From Glycomyces buryatensis (lineage in GTDB: Bacteria > Actinomycetota > Actinomycetes > Mycobacteriales > Micromonosporaceae): a stretch of 64,000 nt of DNA. Each line of letters begins with the position of its first letter. The first letter of the stretch is position 1. The position numbers and the translations under genes are program-made. Below, in pieces: positions 7,211 to 15,096 of this stretch. Below the pieces are notes generated by a model. That model ran no database searches. It was not told the DNA's origin and saw only the letters and a program-made list of their open reading frames with translations. The stretch lies in assembly GCF_004912275.1 (NCBI RefSeq), contig NZ_STGY01000067.1:307401-371400 (forward strand), given 5' to 3'.

Positions 7211-8956
7211 TCAGCCGGCGGTGCCGTGCCAGGTCCTCCAGAGGCGGGCATAGGGGCCGTTCGCCGTGAGGAGTTCGTGGTGGCTTCCGAGCTCGGCGAG
7301 CCTGCCGTCCTCGATGACGAGGATGCGGTCGGCGTCGTGGGCGGTGTGGAGGCGGTGTGCAATGCCGATGACGGTGCGGCCCTTCAGAACCGCCGCCAAT
7401 GCCCGTTCGGTGTCGCGGGCGGCCCTGGGGTCGAGCATCGCCGTCGCCTCGTCGAGGATCACGACATCGGGGTCGGCCAGGATGAGCCTCGCCAGCGCGA
7501 TCTGCTGCGCGGCCGCGGGATCGAGTTCCTTTGCGGTGCCGCCGAGTTCGGTGTCCAGTCCCGCGGGGAGGTCACCCGCCCACAGCGCGCCGACGGTCGC
7601 CAGGGCCTGCTGCAGCTCCGCGTCCTCGGCTTCGGGTTTCGCGAGCGTGAGGTTGTCGCGCAGGGTCGCGGTGAAGACGTGGTGTTCTTGGGTCACGAGC
7701 GTGACGTGACCTCGGCGTTCGTCCAACGGGAGGGCCGAAACGTCCACTCCCCCGATGACCACCCGGCCCTCGCGCGGGCTGTCGATGCCGGAGACGAGAC
7801 GGGCGATCGTGGACTTGCCGGCGCCGCTGGGGCCGACCACCGCCAAGCGTTCGCCCGCGGGGATGAGCAGGTCGATGCCGTGCAGGACATCCGGTCCGGT
7901 GGAGTAGGCGAAGGTGACGCCGCGCAGTTCGACCGTGCCGTCGGTGGGTGATGCGGTCGCGGTGGCCTCGTCCTCGGTGGCGACGGCCGCAACGCCTTCG
8001 ACCCTGGCGAAGGAGGCGAAGCCGCGCTGTAGCCATTCGACCATCATGAGCAGGAAGTTCAGCGGGGTCATCACCTGGCGGGAGAGCACGGCGCAGGCGG
8101 CGACCTCGCCCAGACTCACCATGCCGTTGAAGTACATCGCGCCGCCGATCACCAGCACCGCCGAGGCCGGGAGCACATAGGAGCTTTCCAGCGTCAGGAA
8201 GTACATGCTGCGCAGGTACAACGTGTACTTGTTCGCCGTCCAGTGGGCGGCGATCGTCGTGTCGCCGATCCGGACGCGCTCCGCTTCGAGCCGGTGGAGT
8301 TCGGCGGTCCGCGCACCGTCGGCGGTCGCCGCCAGCGCTTCACCGGACCGCGACTCGGCCCGGGCCTGCGTCAGGTATCCCGCGCGGGCGCGCTTCAAGT
8401 ACCAGCGCGCACCCACCGCGATGAGCGGTACCGCGAGCAGCATGCAGGCCGCGAGCAGGGCGTTGACCCAGACCATCGCGCCGACGTAGACGAGCGCGGT
8501 CAGGATCGCCACGGCCGCTCTCGGGAGTGCGTCGCGAATGAGGTTGCCCGTCTGCGGGACGTCGACCGAGGTGCGGGTCATGAGGTCGCCGGATCCGGCC
8601 TGCTCGGCGGTGTGCAGCGGCAGTTGCAGGACCCGTTCGACGAAGCGTTCGCGCAGGTGGGCGGAGAGGCGTTCGCCGACGCGGTTGGCGGTGTAGCTCG
8701 CGGCCCAGGTGAGGGCGACGGCGAGTGCGATGGCCGCGGCCATGGCGAGGGCGAGCATGTCGATGTCGGCGATGCTCTGGCCGGCCGAGAGGGAGTCGAT
8801 CATGCGGCCCATGAGCAGCGGCGCGGCGGTGGCGGCGCTCGCGGCGGCCACGCGCAGGGCGATGGCGACGGCGACGCGGGTCCGTTCGGTCAGGAGCAGC
8901 GCGACGAAGGCGCGGCGGACGCGCTCGGGTTCGGCGACGGGGAGTTCGGTGGTCAT
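7211..8956 (-). CDS. ABC exporter half-transporter with intact Walker A and degenerate signature
   Basis: A 581-residue type IV ABC exporter subunit: six-helix membrane domain (about 15-315) fused to a nucleotide-binding domain (about 340-575). Walker A GPSGAGKST at 375 and Walker B VVILDEA at 498 are intact, but the ABC signature expected near 478 reads ELDPAAAQQ instead of LSGGQ. The ATG at 8956 overlaps the TGA of the partner gene (ATGA), so the two are co-translated and almost certainly form a heterodimer. Combined with the partner's defects, one ATP site is canonical and one is degenerate. Substrate unknown; drug, lipid or peptide export are all possible. Confidence 0.88.
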   Translation of the reverse strand: MTTELPVAEPERVRRAFVALLLTERTRVAVAIALRVAAASAATAAPLLMGRMIDSLSAGQSIADIDMLALAMAAAIALAVALTWAASYTANRVGERLSAHLRERFVERVLQLPLHTAEQAGSGDLMTRTSVDVPQTGNLIRDALPRAAVAILTALVYVGAMVWVNALLAACMLLAVPLIAVGARWYLKRARAGYLTQARAESRSGEALAATADGARTAELHRLEAERVRIGDTTIAAHWTANKYTLYLRSMYFLTLESSYVLPASAVLVIGGAMYFNGMVSLGEVAACAVLSRQVMTPLNFLLMMVEWLQRGFASFARVEGVAAVATEDEATATASPTDGTVELRGVTFAYSTGPDVLHGIDLLIPAGERLAVVGPSGAGKSTIARLVSGIDSPREGRVVIGGVDVSALPLDERRGHVTLVTQEHHVFTATLRDNLTLAKPEAEDAELQQALATVGALWAGDLPAGLDTELGGTAKELDPAAAQQIALARLILADPDVVILDEATAMLDPRAARDTERALAAVLKGRTVIGIAHRLHTAHDADRILVIEDGRLAELGSHHELLTANGPYARLWRTWHGTAG

Positions 8957-10662
8957 GTCAGTTCCCGGTTGACCAGGGCCCGGTAGTCGGGCCGGGAGGC
9001 GGTGAGTTCGGCGTGGGTTCCGGTGGCGACGAGCTTGCCGTCCTGGACGAACGCCACGGTGTCGGCTCGGCCCAGCCACAGCGGGGAGGCGCTGGCGATC
9101 GCGGTCGTTCGGCCTTGCCGGAAGTCGGTGAGGCGTTCGACGATGCGGGCTTCGGTGTGGGAGTCGACGGCGGAGGTCGGTTCGCGCAGGAGGAGGACTT
9201 CGGAGTCGGCGGCGAGGTTGCGGGCGAGTCGGAGGCGCTGGCGCTGGCCGCCGGAGAGGGTGCGGGCCTGGTTGTCGAGTTCCGTGCGCAGGCCGTCGGG
9301 CAGCGAGTCGACCACGTCGTTCGCGGAGGCGGCATCGACGGCGGCGGCCGTGGTGATGGCGGTTCCGGCCCGCCGGCCGACGAGGATGGTGTGCAGGGCG
9401 CCGGCGAAGAGGTAGGCGTCGTGGTCGCCTACGAGGATTCTCCGGCGCAGTTCACCCGCGTCCATGCGTGCGACGGGGACGTGGCCGAAGTGGGCTTCGG
9501 AGGGTTCGAGGCCGGCGAGCCTGTCGAAGATCGCGGCGACGGCGTCCGTGTCGCTCGCGGCGATGACGGTCAGTCCCCGGGCCAGGGTGAGGCCGGATTG
9601 GGGGTCGTCGAGGGTGGCGCCGGTTTCGGGTCCCTGCAATGGGTCTCGAGGGGATTCGCGTTCGGGCAGGACGAGGAGTTCGCAGACTTTGGCGCACGCG
9701 ACGCTGCCTTGGATGAGGGTCATCGCGGTGCCCATGAGCCAGCGCACGGGCATGAGCAGCGCGGCGGTGTAGCCGAAGGCGGCCACCATCTGGCCCACGG
9801 TGATCGCGTCGGCGGCGACGAGCCGGGCCGACATCCACACCACGGCGCCGAGCAGGATCGCCGGGGCGCCTTCGGAGACCGCGTCGATCCACGCGCCGGG
9901 GGCGGCGAGTCCGAAGCCGGATCGTTTGAGGCGCTGGGAATCGCGGCGGTAGGCGCCGTTGAAGCGGTCTTCGCCGCCGACGCCGCGCAGGACGCGGAGG
10001 CCGGCGACGATGTCGGCGGCGCGTTCGGTGACGGCGCCGATGTCCTTCCGGTAGGACCCGTACCGGGACTGGAGGCGTCGCAGCATGGGGCCGGTGATCG
10101 CGGCGACGGCGATGACGCCGGTGAAGACCGTGAGGCCCAGGACGGCGGACATGTTGAACAGCAGGACGGCTACTGCGATGATCCCGGAGACGCAGCCGAT
10201 CGTCGGGGCGAGCGACTCGGTGGCGCGGCCGATCGAGACGACGTCGGTGACGCCGACGCTGACCACCGAGCCGGTGGTCGTGTGCGTGCGGAACCGCGAA
10301 CCGAGTCGTGCGGTCTTGCGGGTCGCCAGTTGGAGGACGCGGTACTGGGCGTCGTGGCGCCACCACACGGTGAGGCGGTGGTGGAGCACGATGCTTACGG
10401 CCGCAACCGAACCGGCGAGGGCCAGGGCTCCGGCCCAGGCGGCGAGGGCGCCCCAGTCGCGGCCGCGGATGCCGTCGTCGACGGCGCCGGTGAGGAAGAT
10501 CGGCATGACCGGGACGAGTCCGAGGGAGAAGACCGCGGAGATGAGGACGGCTGCGGCGAGGGACTTTCGGCGGGTGGCGAGCCAGCCGAAGAGCCGCCAG
10601 GGCGTGGTCGGAGGGGTGCCGGGGTCGGCGACGGGGAGGTCGGGGGCGCGGAGGAGTGCCAC
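8953..10662 (-). CDS. ABC exporter half-transporter with lost Walker A and intact signature
   Basis: A 569-residue partner of the next gene: membrane domain (about 25-330) and nucleotide-binding domain. The expected Walker A at about 366-376 reads VIAASDTDAV and lacks the Gly-rich Lys-Ser/Thr loop. Walker B at 489 reads VLLLREP, with Arg in place of the usual Asp. The signature LSGGQRQR at 469 is perfect. Its signature therefore completes the ATP site formed by the Walker A of the 7211-8956 subunit, while this subunit's own Walker region faces the partner's degenerate signature. Upstream lies the arsR-type gene on the same strand across a 77-base gap. Confidence 0.88.
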   Translation of the reverse strand: MALLRAPDLPVADPGTPPTTPWRLFGWLATRRKSLAAAVLISAVFSLGLVPVMPIFLTGAVDDGIRGRDWGALAAWAGALALAGSVAAVSIVLHHRLTVWWRHDAQYRVLQLATRKTARLGSRFRTHTTTGSVVSVGVTDVVSIGRATESLAPTIGCVSGIIAVAVLLFNMSAVLGLTVFTGVIAVAAITGPMLRRLQSRYGSYRKDIGAVTERAADIVAGLRVLRGVGGEDRFNGAYRRDSQRLKRSGFGLAAPGAWIDAVSEGAPAILLGAVVWMSARLVAADAITVGQMVAAFGYTAALLMPVRWLMGTAMTLIQGSVACAKVCELLVLPERESPRDPLQGPETGATLDDPQSGLTLARGLTVIAASDTDAVAAIFDRLAGLEPSEAHFGHVPVARMDAGELRRRILVGDHDAYLFAGALHTILVGRRAGTAITTAAAVDAASANDVVDSLPDGLRTELDNQARTLSGGQRQRLRLARNLAADSEVLLLREPTSAVDSHTEARIVERLTDFRQGRTTAIASASPLWLGRADTVAFVQDGKLVATGTHAELTASRPDYRALVNRELT

Positions 10663-10739
10663 GTGGTCACCGTACGGGCGTCGAGCCCGATCGGCAAACG
10701 GTTAACTGCTCCGATTTCGACGATCCGCGGCGCCGCGGA

Positions 10740-11057
10740 TTACTGCTTCGCGGGGGTTTCCCCAAGGGCCGCTTCAAGAATGGTGCGGAGGTGGTCGCCC
10801 GCCGCCGTGTAGTACATGAAGGTTCCCTCGCGGCGGGCGTGGACCAGGCCGGCGAGTTTCAGCTTCGAGAGGTGCTGGCTGACGGCGGTGGGCCTGGCGC
10901 CCACGAGGTCCGCCAGGCAGGCCACGTTCTCCTCGCCCTCGAGCAGCGCCCACATGAGCTTCAACCGGGTCGGGTCGGAGAGCATGCGCAGCGCGTCCGC
11001 GGCGGCGACGACGCGTTCCTCGTCGGGCATGTGGAAGTTCGGCAGCCCCTTGTGCAT
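10740..11057 (-). CDS. ArsR/SmtB-family metal-responsive repressor
   Basis: A 105-residue winged-helix protein. Residues 18-35 (ADALRMLSDPTRLKLMWALL) and the recognition region ARPTAVSQHLSKLKLAGLVHARREGTFMYY are typical of ArsR regulators. One Cys is present in the alpha-3 position (NVACLADL), and His and Cys candidates are few, so the sensed metal cannot be assigned. It is divergent from the metal ATPase gene, and the 47-base gap holds a perfect palindrome, so it probably represses both. Confidence 0.88.
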   Translation of the reverse strand: MHKGLPNFHMPDEERVVAAADALRMLSDPTRLKLMWALLEGEENVACLADLVGARPTAVSQHLSKLKLAGLVHARREGTFMYYTAAGDHLRTILEAALGETPAKQ

Positions 11058-11081
11058 ACCGCCAGCTTACCCTGCCTTGCT

Positions 11082-11101
11082 ATCTTCGTATTTGCGAAGA
11101 T
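11082..11101. promoter_or_regulatory. Palindromic operator ATCTTCG-N6-CGAAGAT
   Basis: A perfect 7+6+7 inverted repeat fills the short divergent gap between the arsR-type gene and the metal ATPase gene and ends four bases before the first ATG of the ATPase. Position and symmetry fit an ArsR-family binding site controlling both directions. Confidence 0.75.
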
Positions 11102-11104
11102 AAG

Positions 11105-13039
11105 ATGATGCGCATGTTCGCGAATAATCGCTTCGCCGCCGCCTGGCGCCTGGCCGACGTCCGATGGGCCGCCCTCGCCCTCGCCTGCTTCGCCGTCGGC
11201 GGCGTCCTCCAGTTCTCCGGAGCGCCCGAGCCGGTCTGGATCGGCGCCTACCTGGCCTGCTACCTCGCGGGCGGCTGGGGACCGGCGCTGGAGGGGATCA
11301 GCGCGCTTGCCAAGCCCCGCTTCGAGGTCGACCTGCTCATGGTCATCGCCGCCGTCGCGGCCGCGGCCATCGGGCAGTGGTTCGACGGCGCGCTGCTCAT
11401 CGTCATCTTCGCGACCTCCGGCGCGCTCGAAGCGGTCCTGACCGAGCGCACCGCCGACTCGGTGCGGGGGCTCCTCAAGCTCGCCCCCGACCGGGCGGTG
11501 CGGCTCGCGGGCGGACGCGAGGAGACCGTGGACGCGGCCGAACTGACCCGCGGCGACCTCGTCCTGGTGCGGCCCGGCGACCGCGTCCCGGCCGACGGCA
11601 CCGTCACCTCCGGCGAATCCGAAGTGGATCAGTCCACGCTGACCGGCGAGGCATTGCCGAACCGCAAGGCGCCCGGTCAGGACGTCCTCGCCGGGACCGT
11701 CAACGGCACCGGCGCGCTCGAAGTGCGCGTCGGCCGCGACAGCGCCGACTCGGTCCTGGCCCGGGTCGCCCGCCAGGTCGAGGAGGCCTCCGAGGCCAAG
11801 TCCAAGACCCAGTTGACCATCGAGAAGATCGAGCAGCCCTACTCGCTGGCCGTCGTTGCGATCACCCTGGCGCTCATCGGATTCCCGCTCGCGTTCGGCA
11901 CCGAGTTCGAGCCGGTGCTGCTGCGCGCCATGACGTTCATGATCGTCGCCAGTCCCTGCGCGATCGTCCTGGCGACCATGCCGCCGCTGCTCGCCGCCGT
12001 CGCGCTCGCGGGAAGGCACGGCGTACTCGTCAAGAGCGCCTTGATGATGGAACGGCTGGCGGGAGTCGACGCGGCCGCGTTCGACAAGACCGGCACCCTC
12101 ACCACCGGCCAGCCCGAGGTCGAACGCATCGCCGTCCTCGACGGGGACGAGGCCCGACTGCGGCGGCTCGTGGCCGCCGCGGAGGCCCGCAGCGAACACC
12201 CCATCGGACGGGCCCTGTCCCGGATCGGGTCGGGCGAGGAAGCCACGGACTTCCAGGCCATGCCGGGACGGGGCGTGCGAGCGATCGTCGGCGGCTCAGA
12301 AGTCCAGGTGGGGCACCCGGTCCTGCTCGAAGTGGCCGGGGACGCCACCGCCGCGAGCACCGTCGTTGCGAGCACTGTCGTCGCGGACCTGGAGGCCCAG
12401 GGACTGACCGTCGCGGTCGCGCTGGCCGACGCACGGCCGATCGGCGTCATCGGCCTCACCGACCGGATCAGACCCGATGCGGCCCAGGCGATCGACACCC
12501 TGAGCACCCAACTCGGCTCCACCCCGATCCTGCTGACCGGCGACAACCCGGCGGCGGCCCGCCGCGTCGCGGAAGCGGTCGGCATCGACCAGGTGGCGTC
12601 CGCGCTCCTGCCCGGCGACAAGGCGTCTCGTCTGGGCGGCACCCGCACCCTGTACTGCGGCGACGGCATCAACGACGCGCCGGCGCTGGCCGCCTCGCAC
12701 GTGGGTGCGGCAATGGGCGGTACCGGCTCGGACCTGGCCCTGCAATCGGCCGACATGGTGCTGGTCGGCCAGCGCCTGACGGCGCTCCCGGCGGCGGTCG
12801 ACCTGGCCCGCAAGGCGAACCGAGTCGCGAAGGCGAACCTGTGCTTCGCGGCGGCGGTGATCGCGGTGCTGGCGGCGTGGGACCTCCTGGGAGAACTCCC
12901 GCTGGTGCTGGGCGTGGCCGGCCACGAGCTGTCGACGGTGATCGTGGGCCTCAACGGCCTGCGGCTGCTGAGTAAGCGCAACTGGATCGAGCGACGCGTC
13001 GACACACCGAAATCGTCCTCGATGGCCGCGGTGCATTAG
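11105..13039 (+). CDS. P1B-type heavy-metal efflux ATPase, probably P1B-4 (CtpD/CoaT-like)
   Basis: A 644-residue P-type ATPase. Visible motifs are the actuator TGE in STLTGEALP, the metal-site SPC at 283-285 in the membrane, the phosphorylated Asp in DKTGT at 327, the nucleotide-binding HP in SEHPIG, and GDGINDAP. The last membrane helix has HELST instead of the CPx/N-Y-N type, which together with SPC points to the P1B-4 group (Co, Ni, Fe or Zn export in characterised members). No N-terminal heavy-metal domain is present. Start choice among ATG codons at 11105, 11108 and 11114 is unclear because none has a strong ribosome site; a near-leaderless message is possible. Regulated with the ArsR gene through the palindrome just upstream. 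Confidence 0.88.
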   Translation: MMRMFANNRFAAAWRLADVRWAALALACFAVGGVLQFSGAPEPVWIGAYLACYLAGGWGPALEGISALAKPRFEVDLLMVIAAVAAAAIGQWFDGALLIVIFATSGALEAVLTERTADSVRGLLKLAPDRAVRLAGGREETVDAAELTRGDLVLVRPGDRVPADGTVTSGESEVDQSTLTGEALPNRKAPGQDVLAGTVNGTGALEVRVGRDSADSVLARVARQVEEASEAKSKTQLTIEKIEQPYSLAVVAITLALIGFPLAFGTEFEPVLLRAMTFMIVASPCAIVLATMPPLLAAVALAGRHGVLVKSALMMERLAGVDAAAFDKTGTLTTGQPEVERIAVLDGDEARLRRLVAAAEARSEHPIGRALSRIGSGEEATDFQAMPGRGVRAIVGGSEVQVGHPVLLEVAGDATAASTVVASTVVADLEAQGLTVAVALADARPIGVIGLTDRIRPDAAQAIDTLSTQLGSTPILLTGDNPAAARRVAEAVGIDQVASALLPGDKASRLGGTRTLYCGDGINDAPALAASHVGAAMGGTGSDLALQSADMVLVGQRLTALPAAVDLARKANRVAKANLCFAAAVIAVLAAWDLLGELPLVLGVAGHELSTVIVGLNGLRLLSKRNWIERRVDTPKSSSMAAVH

Positions 13040-13049
13040 CCTGATCGCC

Positions 13050-14000
13050 ATGTGGAATCCCAAGGACCCCAACGCCAATGCCACAGCCTCGCTGATCGGG
13101 CTCAGCGTCGCCGACGCCTTCGGCAACCAGTTCTTCGACATCGCCAACTGGCAGTCGGTCCCGTTCCCGGGACGGCAATGGGAGGAGCCGGACTACTCCA
13201 CGCCCGACCTCACCGACCGGTTCCTGTCCGCGGACCTGACCCCGCCGGGGCCATGGGAGTGGACCGACGACACGCAGATGGCCTGCACCGTCGTAGAGCA
13301 ACTTCGCCACGGCCGCGGCATCGACCCCGACCGGCTGGTCAAGGCGTTCGCCGCGCGCGTGGAACTCAAGCGCGACTACGGGCCGTCCGTGTTGTCGATT
13401 CTGGATGAAGCGCGAGCGGAACGGCCATGGAGGCCGCTCACGGCCGGGGCGTTCGGTGGCAGCGGTTCGATGGGCAACGGGACCGCCATGCGGATCGCTC
13501 CGCTCGGCGCCTGGTTCTGCGATGACCTCACGCACCTGGAGGCCCAGGCCCGGCTGTGCAGCGAGGTCACCCACACCCACCCCGACGCCATCGCGGGCGG
13601 GATCGCGGTGGCGGTCACCGCGGCGCTCGCGGCCCGACGCGGCGCGGCGACCCGTACCGAACTGCTGGAGGCCGTCATCGACCGCGTCCCGCGCGGCGAG
13701 GTCGAAACCCGGCTCCGCGCCGTGGCCGCACTCGGCTGGGACGCGACGGCCACGTCAGTGGCCGCCGCGGTCGGCAACGGGCAGCGCACCAGCTGCGCGG
13801 ACACGGTCCCGTTCTGTGTCTGGGCGGCGATCAGGCACTTGGGAAACTTTCCTCTGGCCGTCCGCACCGCGGTTTCGGTGGGCGGCGACATTGACACCAA
13901 CGCCGCCATTGTCGGCGGCATGGTCGCGGCTGGGACCGGATTCACCACCATCCCCGATGCATGGATCGCCGCCCGGGAACCGCTGCCGGACTGGGTGTAG
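13050..14000 (+). CDS. ADP-ribosylglycohydrolase (DraG/ADPRH) family protein
   Basis: A 316-residue, all-helical protein with the three metal and ADP-ribose signatures of the family: WTDDTQM (about 71), GSGSMGNGTAMRIAPLG (about 137) and GGDIDTN (about 279), which supply the two-metal ligands. The family removes ADP-ribose from proteins or small molecules. No ADP-ribosyltransferase lies in this window, so the substrate is open. It is ten bases after the metal ATPase stop and converges with the erm gene, leaving a single base between stops. Confidence 0.88.
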   Translation: MWNPKDPNANATASLIGLSVADAFGNQFFDIANWQSVPFPGRQWEEPDYSTPDLTDRFLSADLTPPGPWEWTDDTQMACTVVEQLRHGRGIDPDRLVKAFAARVELKRDYGPSVLSILDEARAERPWRPLTAGAFGGSGSMGNGTAMRIAPLGAWFCDDLTHLEAQARLCSEVTHTHPDAIAGGIAVAVTAALAARRGAATRTELLEAVIDRVPRGEVETRLRAVAALGWDATATSVAAAVGNGQRTSCADTVPFCVWAAIRHLGNFPLAVRTAVSVGGDIDTNAAIVGGMVAAGTGFTTIPDAWIAAREPLPDWV

Positions 14001-14001
14001 C

Positions 14002-14805
14002 TCAGGGCAGGACGCGGAACAGGGTCAACCATCGTTCGGGGTCCACAAAGCCGACTGGTTCGTCTCGGGCGATGCCGGCCCGTGCGCAGGCGCGGCCCAC
14101 AACGCCACTTGGGTAGGCGCGCCGCAACGATGCCGGGAGCGATCCGCCCACGCCCGTGAAGCCCAGCTCGACCAGCCGCCGGTACTCCCCCATCGATCGT
14201 CGCGGCAGCAGCGGCTCGTCCCTCCTTTCAAGGTGCAGCACCGCCGCATCGACCTGCGGGACCGGGTGGAACCGGCCCCGCCCGATTCGCCGCCCGAGCT
14301 CGAGCGTCGTCTCGGGCCAGGACGACACCGCCAGCTTCGTCCACCGTCCGAAATCGCCGCTGTGCTTCCGGGCGAACTCGATCTGCGTGACGAGCGTGGC
14401 GGAGGTGAGGTTGCGGGCACCCAGGCACCACCGCACGATGTCGGTCGTGATCGAGAAGGGGGCATTGGCGACAACCGCGAAGGCCTCGGACGGCTCGCGC
14501 ACGTCCCGGAAGTCGGCGTGAAAGCAGCGCAGCCGCTCCTCGCCTGCGTAGCGCCTGCGCAGGCGTTCGACGTAGTGCCGGTCCTTCTCGTAGGCGAGGA
14601 CGTGCCCGGCGACCGGGAGCAGGTGGCGGGTGATCATGCCGTCGCCGGGGCCGACCTCCAGGACCAGGTCGTCGGGACCGACGCCGGAGTCGCGGACGAT
14701 CGAGCGGGCGACGGCGGGGTCGGTGAGGAAGTTCTGGGACAGCCGCTTCCGCGTGGACGCGGTCCGGGTTTCGCGGGCGTGCGGGTAGGAACGTTTGCGG
14801 GACAA
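14002..14805 (-). CDS. Erm-type 23S rRNA (adenine-N6)-methyltransferase
   Basis: A 267-residue RrmJ-fold/KsgA-Erm family protein. SQNFLTDP starts the family domain, EVGPGDGMITRHLL is the SAM-binding motif, and NAPFSITTDIVRW is the catalytic N-x-P-F region. Erm enzymes methylate A2058 and give macrolide-lincosamide-streptogramin B resistance. I chose TTG at 14805 with GGAGGA six bases upstream; the frame upstream of it overlaps hairpins and a leader peptide region and is not coding. An anti-Shine-Dalgarno stem and an upstream leader peptide imply antibiotic-inducible expression. KsgA (16S dimethylase) is the main alternative, but the leader system and the Erm-like NAPF motif favour Erm. Confidence 0.85.
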   Translation of the reverse strand: MSRKRSYPHARETRTASTRKRLSQNFLTDPAVARSIVRDSGVGPDDLVLEVGPGDGMITRHLLPVAGHVLAYEKDRHYVERLRRRYAGEERLRCFHADFRDVREPSEAFAVVANAPFSITTDIVRWCLGARNLTSATLVTQIEFARKHSGDFGRWTKLAVSSWPETTLELGRRIGRGRFHPVPQVDAAVLHLERRDEPLLPRRSMGEYRRLVELGFTGVGGSLPASLRRAYPSGVVGRACARAGIARDEPVGFVDPERWLTLFRVLP

Positions 14806-14811
14806 GGGAAG

Positions 14812-14825
14812 TCCTCCGAGTGGAG
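14812..14825 (-). promoter_or_regulatory. Anti-Shine-Dalgarno stem in the erm leader
   Basis: On the minus strand CTCC, loop ACTC, GGAG: the GGAG is part of the GGAGGA ribosome site of erm. The stem is only 4 bp but high GC, and would keep the start closed unless upstream structure is rearranged by a stalled ribosome. Confidence 0.55.
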
Positions 14826-14879
14826 TCGTCGAATCGCGAGAGCTGATTCGCCTAGACCCCTGCGGAGGCACTAAGAAGG

Positions 14880-14925
14880 CACGGTTGTCAGCCGTGTGAA
14901 GACACCCCGGGTTTGTCACCGGGGT
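14880..14925 (-). promoter_or_regulatory. Two tandem hairpins with TGACAA loops in the erm leader
   Basis: Plus-strand ACCCCGG (14904-14910) pairs with CCGGGGT (14919-14925), and CACGG (14880-14884) pairs with CCGTG (14892-14896). On the transcript both loops contain TGACAA. They lie between the leader peptide stop and the erm start and are candidate attenuator elements. Confidence 0.55.
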
Positions 14926-14948
14926 TCGGATTCAGTGCGTGGCAGGGC

Positions 14949-15020
14949 CTAGGCCGCTGCGCGCATCCGGATGTAAAAGGCGGGCGCGCAGCAGGCGCCC
15001 GCGTTGGGACTTCCACTCAT
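14949..15020 (-). CDS. Erm leader peptide, 23 codons, with Arg-Met-Arg stalling motif
   Basis: The frame starts MSGSPNAGACC and ends AFYIRMRAAA before TAG. Macrolide-dependent ribosome stalling in known leader peptides (for example ErmD-type) uses a +x+ motif, and the RMR here at residues 18-20 fits. The frame stops 143 bases before the erm start, with hairpins in between. The ATG lies seven bases after a good -10 element, so the message is probably leaderless. Not previously marked in any source available to me; it is a prediction. Confidence 0.65.
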   Translation of the reverse strand: MSGSPNAGACCAPAFYIRMRAAA

Positions 15021-15027
15021 GGCGCCC

Positions 15028-15056
15028 AACGTAGTGCGGGACCCGAGGGGCGTCAA
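15028..15056 (-). promoter_or_regulatory. erm promoter, TTGACG-N17-TACGTT
   Basis: On the minus strand a -35 TTGACG and a -10 TACGTT have ideal 17-base spacing. The predicted transcription start falls at or one base before the leader ATG. Just upstream of the -35 is an AT-rich ATTAATCG stretch, the feature recognised by WhiB7 in resistance-gene promoters; WhiB7 control is inference. Confidence 0.6.
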
Positions 15057-15096
15057 ACGATTAATGCCGGTATCCGGATGGTTCAGAGCGATCAGC

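Noticed and set aside
9013-10812. 599-codon plus-strand frame
   Set aside because: Glycine/aspartate/valine-rich shadow of the ABC exporter genes on the opposite strand, without domain signals.
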